DNA of 64,000 bases from Propionimicrobium sp. PCR01-08-3 (GTDB lineage Bacteria > Actinomycetota > Actinomycetes > Propionibacteriales > Propionibacteriaceae), in the NCBI RefSeq assembly GCF_030286045.1, contig NZ_CP127390.1:1116001-1180000 (forward strand). The letters run 5' to 3'. Both the position numbers and the translations under genes were made by a program. This document shows, one piece after another, positions 36,088-45,506 of the stretch. The notes below the pieces were generated by a model. It searched no databases and was not told the origin of the DNA. It was given only the letters and a program-made list of their open reading frames with translations. How positions within the stretch are numbered: the stretch's first letter is position 1; each line of letters begins with the position of its first letter.

Positions 36088-36744
36088 GTGAGCACCGAGA
36101 TCGCATCCGAACCCTGTACCGCACTGCTGGCCTGGTTGGGCTACCAGAACTTGTGGGTGGCCGAGTCGTCCATCGTGCGATCCGGTAGCCAAACCGAGCT
36201 GGCCGATCGTTTGACGGTCGCCCGGCTCAGCGCGGACGCGCTGGACCGATGCTTGCAGGCTTGCGATGCGATACCCGGAGGCCAGAGCGCTGCCGCGGAG
36301 AAGATGGCCCCGATCGTCAGCCCGGTCGACGAGTTCTGGGCCGTAACGAAGCCGCGCGTCCAGGTGGAGCAGCGGCTGCGGCTGATGGTGCTGGCGAGCG
36401 TTGAACTGGAGCTGGTGCAGCGCCTGGAAGATCGGCTACCAGAACCGGCGAAAAGTGTGCTCACCAGCGAGGCGGGCCTGTGGCGGACCATCGACGATGG
36501 TGGTTCGCAGGTGGCCGATGCGATAAACGGCCATACGCGCAGCGCAGACGAACTGTCACTGTATGGACGGCGTCTGCTGGGGGAGGTTGTGGTGATGGCT
36601 CAGCGTCTCCTGGTCCGTCAGCCTGATCTGAGGATCGTGCTGGCCGGTGAGAGCGACGATGAACTGTCGATTTCGACCGCTGTGCTCGACGAGGTCTTGC
36701 AGTCCACCGCGGCCCGGCTGACCCAGTTGGGATTGTCCGTGTAA
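36088..36744 (+). CDS. Ferritin-like (MiaE-like) fold protein, degenerate
   Basis: 218 aa, divergent from the helicase gene as Rv3210c is from rhlE. All-helical pattern; KMAPIVSPVDEFWAVTKP matches the APFVAPFDAFHxRT region of actinobacterial ferritin-like proteins related to the tRNA hydroxylase MiaE. The expected metal-binding E-x-x-H (as EFxHF) appears as RLSADALDR, so the diiron site seems lost. Start at GTG 36088, translated as Met. Assignment leans on synteny and is moderately secure. Confidence 0.65.
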   Translation: MSTEIASEPCTALLAWLGYQNLWVAESSIVRSGSQTELADRLTVARLSADALDRCLQACDAIPGGQSAAAEKMAPIVSPVDEFWAVTKPRVQVEQRLRLMVLASVELELVQRLEDRLPEPAKSVLTSEAGLWRTIDDGGSQVADAINGHTRSADELSLYGRRLLGEVVVMAQRLLVRQPDLRIVLAGESDDELSISTAVLDEVLQSTAARLTQLGLSV

Positions 36745-36880
36745 TCCTGGTCCGTCGAGCTACAAAACCGGTGGACTCCGGTGTGGACCGGGGCTTTCGG
36801 CTCGGGCGCGGCCCTCAATCGAGCGCCGCGCCGGTGAGGCGACGAATCGGTATCGGCCCGGGCGGGTCGGTGGACCTTCT

Positions 36881-37114
36881 TCAGAGCTGCTGGCCGGGGA
36901 AACCGAAGCCGACCGGGCGGGCATGTTCTTGGCCCAGCTCGATATAGCCGATATTGGCAGCGGGCAACAGCACACGCCGGCCCTGGGTCGCGTCGATGAC
37001 CAGCAGACCATCGTCGCCGGCCTCGCGCAGATTCTTCTCGATCTCGTCAGCCGACTGATCGGTCTCGACATTCAGCTCGCGTCCGATATCGCGGACGCCA
37101 ATTTTGATCTCCAC
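36881..37114 (-). CDS. DUF3107 family protein
   Basis: 77 aa, ATG 37114. Sequence pattern MEIKIGVRDIGRELNVETD then LLVIDATQGRRVLLPAANIGYIELG is typical of the small actinobacterial DUF3107 family (Rv3208A/TB9.4 in mycobacteria). Function is unknown. It lies near the rhlE/ferritin-like pair as in mycobacteria; the TetR gene found between them there is absent here. Confidence 0.88.
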   Translation of the reverse strand: MEIKIGVRDIGRELNVETDQSADEIEKNLREAGDDGLLVIDATQGRRVLLPAANIGYIELGQEHARPVGFGFPGQQL

Positions 37115-37207
37115 GCAGCTAAACCTACCCGGTCACGAAACACCGTCCGGACAGGTTTTGCCTCGCGCGTAAAGGTGCTCATCGCTCGGAGGGCCGGCGG
37201 ACGAAAA

Positions 37208-37239
37208 GCAGGGGCTGTACCGATCGGTACAGCCCCTGC
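37208..37239 (-). terminator. Perfect 32-nt palindrome, csp terminator
   Basis: A perfect 32-base palindrome (37208-37239) lies 55 bases after the cold-shock gene stop; on the minus strand TTTTCGTC follows. It also sits upstream of DUF3107, so it would insulate that gene from csp transcription. Confidence 0.88.
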
Positions 37240-37294
37240 CGTGTTCGGGGAGATCGCGGGTTTGACACGCGACCTCGAAGTCTAATGTCTTACG

Positions 37295-37501
37295 TCAGCC
37301 GATGATGTGAACAGCGTCGGCCTGCTGACCCTTGGGCCCCTGCGTGATTTCGAATTCGACCTTCTGGCCCTCTTCCAGCGAACGGAAGCCCGCCGCGTCG
37401 ATGGCCGAGTAGTGAACGAAGACGTCGTCATTCGATCCGTCTACGGCAATGAAGCCGTAGCCCTTCTCGGCATTGAACCATTTGACGGTTCCCTGCGCCA
37501 T
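37295..37501 (-). CDS. cspA: Cold shock protein (CspA family)
   Basis: 68 aa, ATG 37501. Single OB-fold domain binding single-stranded RNA and DNA: RNP1 KGYGFI, RNP2 VFVHYSAI, starting [16 protein letters not shown]. Acts as an RNA chaperone, often with an autoregulated 5' leader. The 183-base spacer to the divergent adnA start holds its promoter and leader. Full length and normal. Confidence 0.96.
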   Translation of the reverse strand: MAQGTVKWFNAEKGYGFIAVDGSNDDVFVHYSAIDAAGFRSLEEGQKVEFEITQGPKGQQADAVHIIG

Positions 37502-37684
37502 GTGTACTCCTCATACTTACTGTGGTGGTCCGTACCTCACGGCCACCTGCCGTTCCAGCCCCGGTGGGTTGGAGCAAAAACGGGATACAGCCTAGGTACT
37601 GCAGCCTGAACTTGCCTGGCAGGTACCACTCTTCCACAGTCGGGGGCCCTAAGTCACGAAAAATTGTCAGAAGGGCGTGGTTCG

Positions 37685-40600
37685 ATGGTGCACATGATCC
37701 GATCCGAAGCACCCATCCTGCGTCCGGCCTGCGGCATTGCCGAGCCCGGCCGGTTGACCGAGGCCCAGCGGGCAGTGCTGAATGCGATCGGTGAACACGA
37801 TGGGTCATGCTGCGTGGTGGGCGGACCGGCCAGCGGCAAAACCAGCACCCTGGTGGCGGCCGTCGTGAACCGGGTCGAAACGGGTATCCCCTTGTCACAG
37901 ATGGTCGTGCTGACCGGTTCGCGGTCTCAGGCGCAACAGCTACGGGCCCGCATCGTGGCTGGCGTGGGAGCGAGCCAACGCGGTCTGCAGATCACCACCG
38001 TGCATGGCTGGTGCCTTCAACTGCTGCAACGATTCTCAGATCCCGCTTCGGGGGTGCCGCGCTTGCTGAGCGCCCCGGAACAGGAATATCGGGTTCGAGA
38101 ATTGTTGTCAGGTCGTGACCAATCGTCATGGCCGAGTGAGATTCGCCCGGCACTGGGCACCCGGGGGTTCGCGCGCCAGATCCGCGCGATCCTGGCCAGG
38201 GCCCGCCAGCTCGGTTTCGATCCGGACGATCTGGAGGCCGCGGGGCATCGGGCCGAGCGGCCGGAGTGGGTGGCAACGGCGAAGTTCTTCGCGGAGTATC
38301 TCGACGTGTTGGACGCGGAGGGCGTCATCGACTACACCGAGCTGGTCTTCCGGGCCCGGCTCGTGTTGAGCGAACCACAGAACTCGGCCCGCCTATCAGA
38401 GACTGCTTCGGTGATCTTTTGCGACGAATTCGCCGAACTCGACCGCGGCATGATCAATTTGCTCGCCGACGCGGGCCGGGCAGGGGGCCAGGTCATCGCA
38501 TTCGCCGATCCCGACACGGTGATTTCGCAGTTTCGGGGCGCCGATCAGCGGGCCGTCACCGATTTCACCGAAAGGTTCAGCCTGCCCGGGGCGACGGCGC
38601 GGCTGCTCCAGTTGGACGATCACCCCGGCTGCGATCCGCAGATCGCTACTGCGCTGGATGGGGTCGCGGCGCGGTTGCCTTCGCGCGGCCTGCCCCACCT
38701 GCAGCCCACCGCGGCCAAAGTGGGTCCGATGAGGGCCGCGGCTCGCGCTGCCACCGGTGGCGTGAATCTCTCCACCGATGCCGAGGACATCCCTGACAGC
38801 GCGATGAGGCGGGGCGACCATGATGATCGGGGCAACGCGGAGCCGCGGTCAAAGATCGATGGAGCGGCGCAGGCCGGTGAAGCCATGGCCAGGTCGTCCG
38901 CGGTGCGGGTGGAGCTCGTCCCCGACTCGTCTGCGCAATCCGAGCAGATCGCCGAGGTGTTGCGCGAGGCGCATGTTCGCCATGGGGTCGAATGGCAGCG
39001 CCAGGTGGTGATCTGTCCGCCCGGCGAGCAGGCGGTAACGGCGCTAGCGAGACGGCTGTCCGCCGCCGGTATTCCGGTGCAGTTGTCGGGAGACGAGAAC
39101 GCGCTGGCCGAAGAAGCTCCGGTACGTCAGTTGCTCCTGGTGCTGGAGGCGGCGGTTTCACGGGCCGCGGATGGGCGACTGGAGCAGACGCGGGCGGCCC
39201 AGGTGCTACGCACCTCGATGGGCACGCTTGATGCGGTCGGATTGCGCAGATTGAGCAGGCAGCTTCGTAAGCGCGCCGCCCAGGCCCACCCCGATGATCT
39301 GCTCCCCGCATCGGGCCGGCTGATAGCCGACGAGCTGTGCGCAGCCGCGTTGGTTCCCGATGATCAGACCGATCCGAGCCCGGAGCTGGCAGCTCTGATC
39401 ACCATGCGCACGCTGCTGAACGGGTTGGCCGAGATGATCAACGAAGGAGTCGATCTGTCAGGGCTGCTGTGGCACGCCTGGTCGGCGACCTCCTGGCCGC
39501 GAACACTGCAGAACGAGGCATTACGCGCCAGCGAGAACTCCGCTCGGGCACACCGCGACCTGGACGCGGTCGTCGCGCTTTTCGACCTGGCCGCGCGACA
39601 ACCGGAATGGAAGGGGATAGCAGGAGTCCGCTCGCTGATCGCCGAGGTCGAGGCCCAACAGATCGCTGCCGATACCGCACGGGAATCCGACCCGAGGCGT
39701 GACAGCGTTGCGGTGACCACGCCGTACCGGGCAAAGGGATACCAGTGGGATCTGGTGATTCTGGCCGGGGCACAAGAGGGCGAGTGGCCCAGAATCAGCA
39801 ATCCCGAAGGGCTGCTGCGTGCCGATCTGCTCGGACCGGAAGGGTTCCAGCCGCCGGAGGGTCCGGCAGATCGCATCGCGGCCGAACGGCGCTCCTTTCT
39901 GCTGGCGGCAAGCAGAGCGAGACAGAACCTGGTGGCAGTCGCCATTGACGACCCAGGCGGCGACACCGATCGTCCATCACGATTTCTTGCCGAGCTTGGT
40001 GTGCGGCCCATGCACCGGGAACCCGAGGCCATGCCGTCGTCTCTCGAGGGATTGGTGGCGAGACTGAGGCGGGTGAGCTCCGACACCTCGGCCGGCCCTG
40101 GCATCCGGCAGGCGGCCGCCCGGGAACTCGCCTGGCTTGCCGGCCAGAAAGATGGCAGCGGGCGGGCGCTGGCGGCAGGTGCCGACCCGGCCGACTGGTG
40201 GGGGCTGCGTATGCCGAGCGATCCCCATCGCCAGATCGCCGTGCCGGGTAAGCCGATCCGTCTGACGGGAAGCGCCGTGGAGACGATCTTGGCCTGTCCC
40301 CGGCGATGGTTTCTCGGCAGCCGGGCGAACGGACGCCCTCCCAAGGACATACGGGCGGTTTTCGGAACGCTGGTTCATCAGCTCATTGCCGAGGCAGCCG
40401 AGAACGGCACGCCTGCAGCCGACTCGGCAGATCGTCTGGCCGAGGTCTGGCCGCAGCTGCCATACGGCGCCGGGTGGTACGCCAAGGCAGAACTCGACGA
40501 AGCCGTGAAGACACTGCAGCGCTACGATCTCTGGGCTTCCTCCGGTGATCACCGCCGGCTGCTGGGGGTCGAGATCCCGTTTCGGCTGGACCTCGTGCTT

Positions 40601-41050
40601 GATGGCCGTGACGTGGTCGTGACAGGGGTTCTCGATCGGCTTGAAGCAGATGAGTCCAACAGGTTGCGAGTGGTCGACTTCAAAACAGCCAAAAGACCCC
40701 CTAGCGAAGAACAAGTACGCGAGATGGATCAGCTAGGGATCTACCAGCTGGCCGTCCGCGAGGGAGCCTTCGACGATCAAACCGGCGGGCTCCGGGAACT
40801 TGCCGACGCCGAGGTCGTCTATCTGCGGAAGGACAAGAGTGGACAGCCGACGGTGCTCAGCCAACCGGCTCTCGATTCATCTGCGGCGGCTACCGACTCC
40901 GGCACCGGAACTTGGGTGCATGAGCATCTCAGCCGGGCCGCCGAGATCATCGCCACCGAAGATTTCTACGCAAACATCAACCCCAACTGCCGCACCTGCG
41001 AATTCCGGCTGGGGTGCCCGGCTCAAACGACAGAAGAGGATCAGTGGTGA
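37685..41050 (+). CDS. adnA: AdnA-like helicase-nuclease subunit
   Basis: 1121 aa from ATG 37685, nine bases after AGAAGGG. UvrD-type helicase domain with Walker A GGPASGKTS near residue 45 and a Walker B DEFAELD. The C-terminal PD-(D/E)XK nuclease shows VVDFKTAKR near residue 997, then DQLGIYQLAV. Four cysteines, one in ILACPRRWF (near 870) and three in NCRTCEFRLGC (near 1102-1111), fit an AddB-type 4Fe-4S site framing the nuclease. With AdnB it forms the actinobacterial double-strand-break resection machine AdnAB. adnB overlaps by four bases. Confidence 0.88.
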   Translation: MVHMIRSEAPILRPACGIAEPGRLTEAQRAVLNAIGEHDGSCCVVGGPASGKTSTLVAAVVNRVETGIPLSQMVVLTGSRSQAQQLRARIVAGVGASQRGLQITTVHGWCLQLLQRFSDPASGVPRLLSAPEQEYRVRELLSGRDQSSWPSEIRPALGTRGFARQIRAILARARQLGFDPDDLEAAGHRAERPEWVATAKFFAEYLDVLDAEGVIDYTELVFRARLVLSEPQNSARLSETASVIFCDEFAELDRGMINLLADAGRAGGQVIAFADPDTVISQFRGADQRAVTDFTERFSLPGATARLLQLDDHPGCDPQIATALDGVAARLPSRGLPHLQPTAAKVGPMRAAARAATGGVNLSTDAEDIPDSAMRRGDHDDRGNAEPRSKIDGAAQAGEAMARSSAVRVELVPDSSAQSEQIAEVLREAHVRHGVEWQRQVVICPPGEQAVTALARRLSAAGIPVQLSGDENALAEEAPVRQLLLVLEAAVSRAADGRLEQTRAAQVLRTSMGTLDAVGLRRLSRQLRKRAAQAHPDDLLPASGRLIADELCAAALVPDDQTDPSPELAALITMRTLLNGLAEMINEGVDLSGLLWHAWSATSWPRTLQNEALRASENSARAHRDLDAVVALFDLAARQPEWKGIAGVRSLIAEVEAQQIAADTARESDPRRDSVAVTTPYRAKGYQWDLVILAGAQEGEWPRISNPEGLLRADLLGPEGFQPPEGPADRIAAERRSFLLAASRARQNLVAVAIDDPGGDTDRPSRFLAELGVRPMHREPEAMPSSLEGLVARLRRVSSDTSAGPGIRQAAARELAWLAGQKDGSGRALAAGADPADWWGLRMPSDPHRQIAVPGKPIRLTGSAVETILACPRRWFLGSRANGRPPKDIRAVFGTLVHQLIAEAAENGTPAADSADRLAEVWPQLPYGAGWYAKAELDEAVKTLQRYDLWASSGDHRRLLGVEIPFRLDLVLDGRDVVVTGVLDRLEADESNRLRVVDFKTAKRPPSEEQVREMDQLGIYQLAVREGAFDDQTGGLRELADAEVVYLRKDKSGQPTVLSQPALDSSAAATDSGTGTWVHEHLSRAAEIIATEDFYANINPNCRTCEFRLGCPAQTTEEDQW

Positions 41051-44000
41051 GCGTCGACCAAGATCTCGCGGTGCGAGCCATCGGATCGCCCGACGAGCTG
41101 TGCGCGTTGCTCGATATCCCGTTCAGCGATGAACAGCTGAAGGCCATCTGTGCGCCACTGGAGCCCGGCGTCATCATTGCCGGTGCGGGAACCGGCAAGA
41201 CCACGGTGATGGCGGCCAGAGTCGTCTGGTTGGTCGCGACCGGCCAGGTGCGTCCGGATCAGGTTCTCGGCCTCACGTTCACCCGCAAGGCCGCCGGTGA
41301 GCTCTCGCAGCGGGTGGACGCGGCGCTCGCCGCCGCGGGCCTCATCGATACCGCCCAAGGTGGCGATGACGGACGTCAACTCGTGACGACCTACGACTCG
41401 TTCGCGGCGAGTCTGGTGACCGACCATGGACTTCGGATCGGGATAGACACCGGCCAGATCCTGATCACCGGTGCGACGCGCTATCGGCTGGCTGACCAGG
41501 CGGTTTCGAGGACGAAAGACGAGTTGCAGGATCTAGCCTGCTGGCAGCCCGCCACGGTGACCGACCGGTTACTCAGACTCGATGGTGAACTGCGCAGCCA
41601 TCTCGTCGATTCGGCGCAGGTGCTCGCCGAGGACGCTGCGTTCGCTCATGAACTCGAGCAGGTGAAACGCGGACCTCGTGGCCTGCGGACGAAGGCGGTG
41701 TGCACCTCCCTTGGCACCGTCGGCGCCCGCGCCGAATTGCTGGGGCTGATCGATGATTATCGTGGCCTGAAACGCGAGCGCGGTTTCACCGACTTCGCCG
41801 ACCAGATGGCCCAGGCGGTGCGCGTTATCGAGGCCTCGCCGCAGGTTGCTGCAGCCATCAGGCAACGGTTCCAGGTGGTACTGCTCGACGAATACCAGGA
41901 CACCTCCTCGGCGCAGGCGCGCCTGCTGCGAGGACTGTTCTCGGACACGGTCATCTCGGGCGGACGAGGTTTTCCGGTGACCGCGGTCGGCGACCCGTTT
42001 CAGGCCATCTACGGCTGGCGGGGTGCTGCCCCAAGCAACATCCTGCAATTCTGTGACGACTTCCCTCACCGGGACGGCACGCCTGCTGCCCGCTTCACCT
42101 TGGGTATCAACCGCCGAAGCAAGCCCGCCATTCTCGACGTGGCGAACGCGTTGTCGGCAGCGCTTCGCAGTGATGAGCGCCTGCTCGGCGAGGGCGTCAC
42201 CTCGCAGCAGCGGCTGCTGCGTTCCCCCGACAACAACTCGGGCGGAGTGGTGCGGGTGGCGAGCTTCGACACCTGGCCGGAAGAGGTCGACTGGCTCGCC
42301 GGCCAGGTGCTGGCCGCGAAGCAGCTGGACCAGGTTGATCGCTGGTCCAAGATCGCTGTGCTGACCCGCACGAACTCGTCCATCGGCGCGATCTACGAAG
42401 CATTGAGCAGCCTCGACATACCGGTTGAGATCGTCGGTTTGGGCGGCTTGCTCGAAGTGCCCGAGATCGCCGAACTGGTGGCGACATTGCGGCTGATAGA
42501 TGACGTCAGCGCCAACCCCGAGGTCGTGCAGCTGCTCAGCGGGCGACGGTGGCGGATCGGGCCGAGGGACCTGGCCATCATCGGGGACCGGGCGCAGGAA
42601 CTGATGGCCCAGGCTCGCGACGAGCGCGAAGAGGACGGCGATGGCCTTGACAGGGTCGGAGAATCACTAGATCCCGGCCGTCCTGTCTTGGAGAATGCTG
42701 ATCCGCCCAGCGACCCGTTGGAGAGAATCGGCGAACAGTTCGATACCGGCCGTCCCAACTCGAAGAAGGCTGGTCCGTCCAGTGACGCGTTGGAGACAGT
42801 CGGCGAACAATTCGACCCCGCCAGTCAGCTGTGCCTGATGGACGCGGTCGAAGACCTGGGCAACGCTCCCGTTTCACCGGAGGCACGGGCGCGGATTGCC
42901 GCCTTCTCGTCCGAGCTTCGTGACCTGCGCAGACATCGTGACGAACCGCTGCCAGAACTCGTGCACCAGGTGATCAAGGCCAGCGGAATCGCGTTGGAGA
43001 TCGCCAGCGACAAGGATTCGTTCGCCTCGGGCCGCAAGCGCCAGCTGGAACGTTTCGCCGACGCCGTGGACGAATATGTCGACATCGACGGCGATGGCGC
43101 GCTCAGCGGCCTGTTGGCCTGGTTCGATGCCGAGCGGGCCGAAGGGCAAGGCCTCGACCAGGCGGTGCCCAGCAGCGACGACTCGGTCAAGCTGCTCACC
43201 GTGCACAGGTCGAAGGGGTTGGAATGGGACCGGGTCTTCTTGCCCGCCCTATGCGCGGAAGTGTTCCCGAGCAGCCGAGGCACAGACAACTGGACGACCC
43301 AGCCCGCGGTGCTGCCCTCGGCGCTACGCGGTGACGCGCAGTGGGTGCCCCAGCTGTCAGAAGTGACGACAAAACAACTCAACAAAGGGTATAGCGCAGA
43401 GCTGAAAGCCGCGCAGCGGCAGGCGGAGGATCGGCTGATCTACGTGGGCGTCACCCGCGCCCGCAACCAGCTGGTCGCCAGCTGCCACTACTGGGCGCCG
43501 GGACGAAAGAAGATCAAGGGACCTTCCGATTACTTCCTGACGCTGCGCGACGCCGCGGGAACCCGTGTCGAAGCCGAGGCCGAGGTCTCCGAAGACAATC
43601 CGCTGCTCGGCGTGGCGCTGCGCAGCCCGTGGCCGGTCCCGATGGACGAGGCGAAACTCGCCGGGCTGCGCGAAGCAGCCGATCTTGTTCATGAAGCTGG
43701 CTCCGCAGAGATCCTTGCAGATGCCGATCCGGATGCGCGAGAGCAGGGCGAGAGCTGGCACGCTCTCGCGCAGCTGCTGGTTTCCGCCGAGCGCAAGCGG
43801 CGTCGTCCACAATCCGAAGTGGTGCTGCCTGCGTCGATCTCCGCGTCCGCGCTGATGCTGGCCAATCGCGATCGCGCAGGTTTCGCGGCGCAGGTTCTGC
43901 GTCCGATGCCCAGGCCGATCAGCCGTCGCACCAGCGTGGGCACCAGGTTTCACGAGTGGCTGGAGCACAAGTTCGCGATGCCGGCGCTGTTCGATGACAG

Positions 44001-44442
44001 TTTCGATGACGAGCCCACCGAGGAGGCGCCGGCCGGAGGATATCCCGACGCCTCGGACCAGCTTCTCCGCCGACTCACCGAAGCATTCGAACGCGGCCGA
44101 TACGCGTCTCGCACCCCGCTACGCATCGAGGAACCATTCATCTTGACCGTCGGCGACCAACAGGTGCGCGGCCGGATGGATGCCGTCTTCGAGACCCCGG
44201 ACGATGCCGACCACGACTTTCAGATCGTCGACTGGAAGACCTCGGACGCGCCGGCCGATCCGTTGCAGCTGTCGATCTACCGGATGGCCTGGGCCAAAAG
44301 CCTCGGTATTGACCCTGAACGGGTGGACGCGGTCTTCTACCACGTGCTCAGCGACCACATCGAACGTCCACTGTTGCTGGATGAACGCTCCATGAGCAGC
44401 CTGCTGGCCGGACTCACGACACGCGATAACCTCAACCCATGA
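41047..44442 (+). CDS. adnB: AdnB-like helicase-nuclease subunit
   Basis: 1131 aa from GTG 41047, which overlaps the adnA stop (GTGA) and has AGAGGA upstream. Helicase motifs: Walker A IAGAGTGKTT near residue 45, TFTRKAAGEL, Walker B LLDEYQDTSSAQ, FRATIYGW-like AVGDPFQAIYGW, and VHRSKGLEWD. The C-terminal nuclease motif is QIVDWKTSD with LSIYRMAWA. About 70 residues after motif IV form a polar insertion with two near-repeats (DRVGESLDPGRP, ERIGEQFDTGRP). Pairs with AdnA; intact motifs suggest it is the motor subunit. Confidence 0.9.
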   Translation: MSVDQDLAVRAIGSPDELCALLDIPFSDEQLKAICAPLEPGVIIAGAGTGKTTVMAARVVWLVATGQVRPDQVLGLTFTRKAAGELSQRVDAALAAAGLIDTAQGGDDGRQLVTTYDSFAASLVTDHGLRIGIDTGQILITGATRYRLADQAVSRTKDELQDLACWQPATVTDRLLRLDGELRSHLVDSAQVLAEDAAFAHELEQVKRGPRGLRTKAVCTSLGTVGARAELLGLIDDYRGLKRERGFTDFADQMAQAVRVIEASPQVAAAIRQRFQVVLLDEYQDTSSAQARLLRGLFSDTVISGGRGFPVTAVGDPFQAIYGWRGAAPSNILQFCDDFPHRDGTPAARFTLGINRRSKPAILDVANALSAALRSDERLLGEGVTSQQRLLRSPDNNSGGVVRVASFDTWPEEVDWLAGQVLAAKQLDQVDRWSKIAVLTRTNSSIGAIYEALSSLDIPVEIVGLGGLLEVPEIAELVATLRLIDDVSANPEVVQLLSGRRWRIGPRDLAIIGDRAQELMAQARDEREEDGDGLDRVGESLDPGRPVLENADPPSDPLERIGEQFDTGRPNSKKAGPSSDALETVGEQFDPASQLCLMDAVEDLGNAPVSPEARARIAAFSSELRDLRRHRDEPLPELVHQVIKASGIALEIASDKDSFASGRKRQLERFADAVDEYVDIDGDGALSGLLAWFDAERAEGQGLDQAVPSSDDSVKLLTVHRSKGLEWDRVFLPALCAEVFPSSRGTDNWTTQPAVLPSALRGDAQWVPQLSEVTTKQLNKGYSAELKAAQRQAEDRLIYVGVTRARNQLVASCHYWAPGRKKIKGPSDYFLTLRDAAGTRVEAEAEVSEDNPLLGVALRSPWPVPMDEAKLAGLREAADLVHEAGSAEILADADPDAREQGESWHALAQLLVSAERKRRRPQSEVVLPASISASALMLANRDRAGFAAQVLRPMPRPISRRTSVGTRFHEWLEHKFAMPALFDDSFDDEPTEEAPAGGYPDASDQLLRRLTEAFERGRYASRTPLRIEEPFILTVGDQQVRGRMDAVFETPDDADHDFQIVDWKTSDAPADPLQLSIYRMAWAKSLGIDPERVDAVFYHVLSDHIERPLLLDERSMSSLLAGLTTRDNLNP

Positions 44443-45305
44443 GCTTCACCCGTCTGAATCTGTCGCCCTGGGATGGTCCATCAGCATTGAACAGGAGGGC
44501 AGACCATCGGGAGCCCGAGGTGATCCGGCGGGCCTGGCAGGACGAATCGGCGCAGGTCATCGAACTCGACCCGGAGTCACGATTCGTACTGGAGCCTTTC
44601 GGCGTGCAGGCCTCGGGAGAATTGAGCGATGACCTCGCCTACCTGGGCGAGATCGAGGGCACCCAGTGGTTCGCGAGACGAGTCGACGCGATCAACGACG
44701 GTGTGACGATCCGTGACGCGCGGTTGACCGACATGCAGTATCAGGTGGTCAGCGCCGGATTGGCAGTGTTGAACTGGATCGCCAACAGCCAGTACTGCCC
44801 CCGCTGCGGCGGGCCGCTGCTGCGCACCCACGGCGGTTTCGCGGCCGTCTGCAACGATTGCGGACGCGAACACTTTCCCCGCACCGATCCGGCGATCATC
44901 GTGGCCGTGCTCGACCCGGACGACCGGATCTTCCTCGCCCATCAGATGACCTGGGCCGCCAACCGCGTCTCCATTCTGGCGGGCTTCGTCGAGGCGGGGG
45001 AGAGCGCCGAAAACGCCCTCTACCGCGAGGTTCAAGAAGAGGCCCGGCTCGACATCGCCGGCTACCGTTTTCTCGGCTCGCAACCCTGGCCGTTCTCCCG
45101 CTCATTGATGCTCGGCTACGTGGCGCGTAGCCGATCGGCCGGCCAGGTCGACGGCGTCGAACTGGAGTGGGGGCGGTGGTACAGCCGTGACGATATCGAT
45201 CGCGGGGTGGCAGACGGTACCGTCATTTTGCCGGGCCCCGGCTCAATCGCCGCTCAGATCATCGGTGCCTGGCGACAAGGCACCCTGCCGGCCCCCGAAG
45301 ACTGA
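44439..45305 (+). CDS. nudC: NADH pyrophosphatase NudC
   Basis: 288 aa; ATG overlaps the adnB stop (ATGA). Zinc ribbon CPRCGG...CNDCG near residues 120-140, then the Nudix box GFVEAGESAENALYREVQEEARLDI near 180 with an Arg in place of the usual Gly near its end, followed by the NADH-specific SQPWPFSRSLMLGY. It hydrolyses NAD(H) and can remove NAD caps from RNA. Gene order adnAB-nudC matches mycobacteria. Confidence 0.94.
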   Translation: MSFTRLNLSPWDGPSALNRRADHREPEVIRRAWQDESAQVIELDPESRFVLEPFGVQASGELSDDLAYLGEIEGTQWFARRVDAINDGVTIRDARLTDMQYQVVSAGLAVLNWIANSQYCPRCGGPLLRTHGGFAAVCNDCGREHFPRTDPAIIVAVLDPDDRIFLAHQMTWAANRVSILAGFVEAGESAENALYREVQEEARLDIAGYRFLGSQPWPFSRSLMLGYVARSRSAGQVDGVELEWGRWYSRDDIDRGVADGTVILPGPGSIAAQIIGAWRQGTLPAPED

Positions 45306-45506
45306 CAAGCCTTTCACGAGGTGTCGAGGCGTCGCAGCTTCACCGGTGCAAAGCGTGTCAGCGGGGCAGACGCCACTCGCTGCGCTGATGAGCGGCGACG
45401 GGCGGCAGCTTTAGTCATTGTGAGTTCGGTCCCGACCTCCGGAATACGGCTTCACGTGATGGTCGTTGCCGCACAGTAGCGGATCGGTGCTGCTCTTCGG
45501 GAGGGC

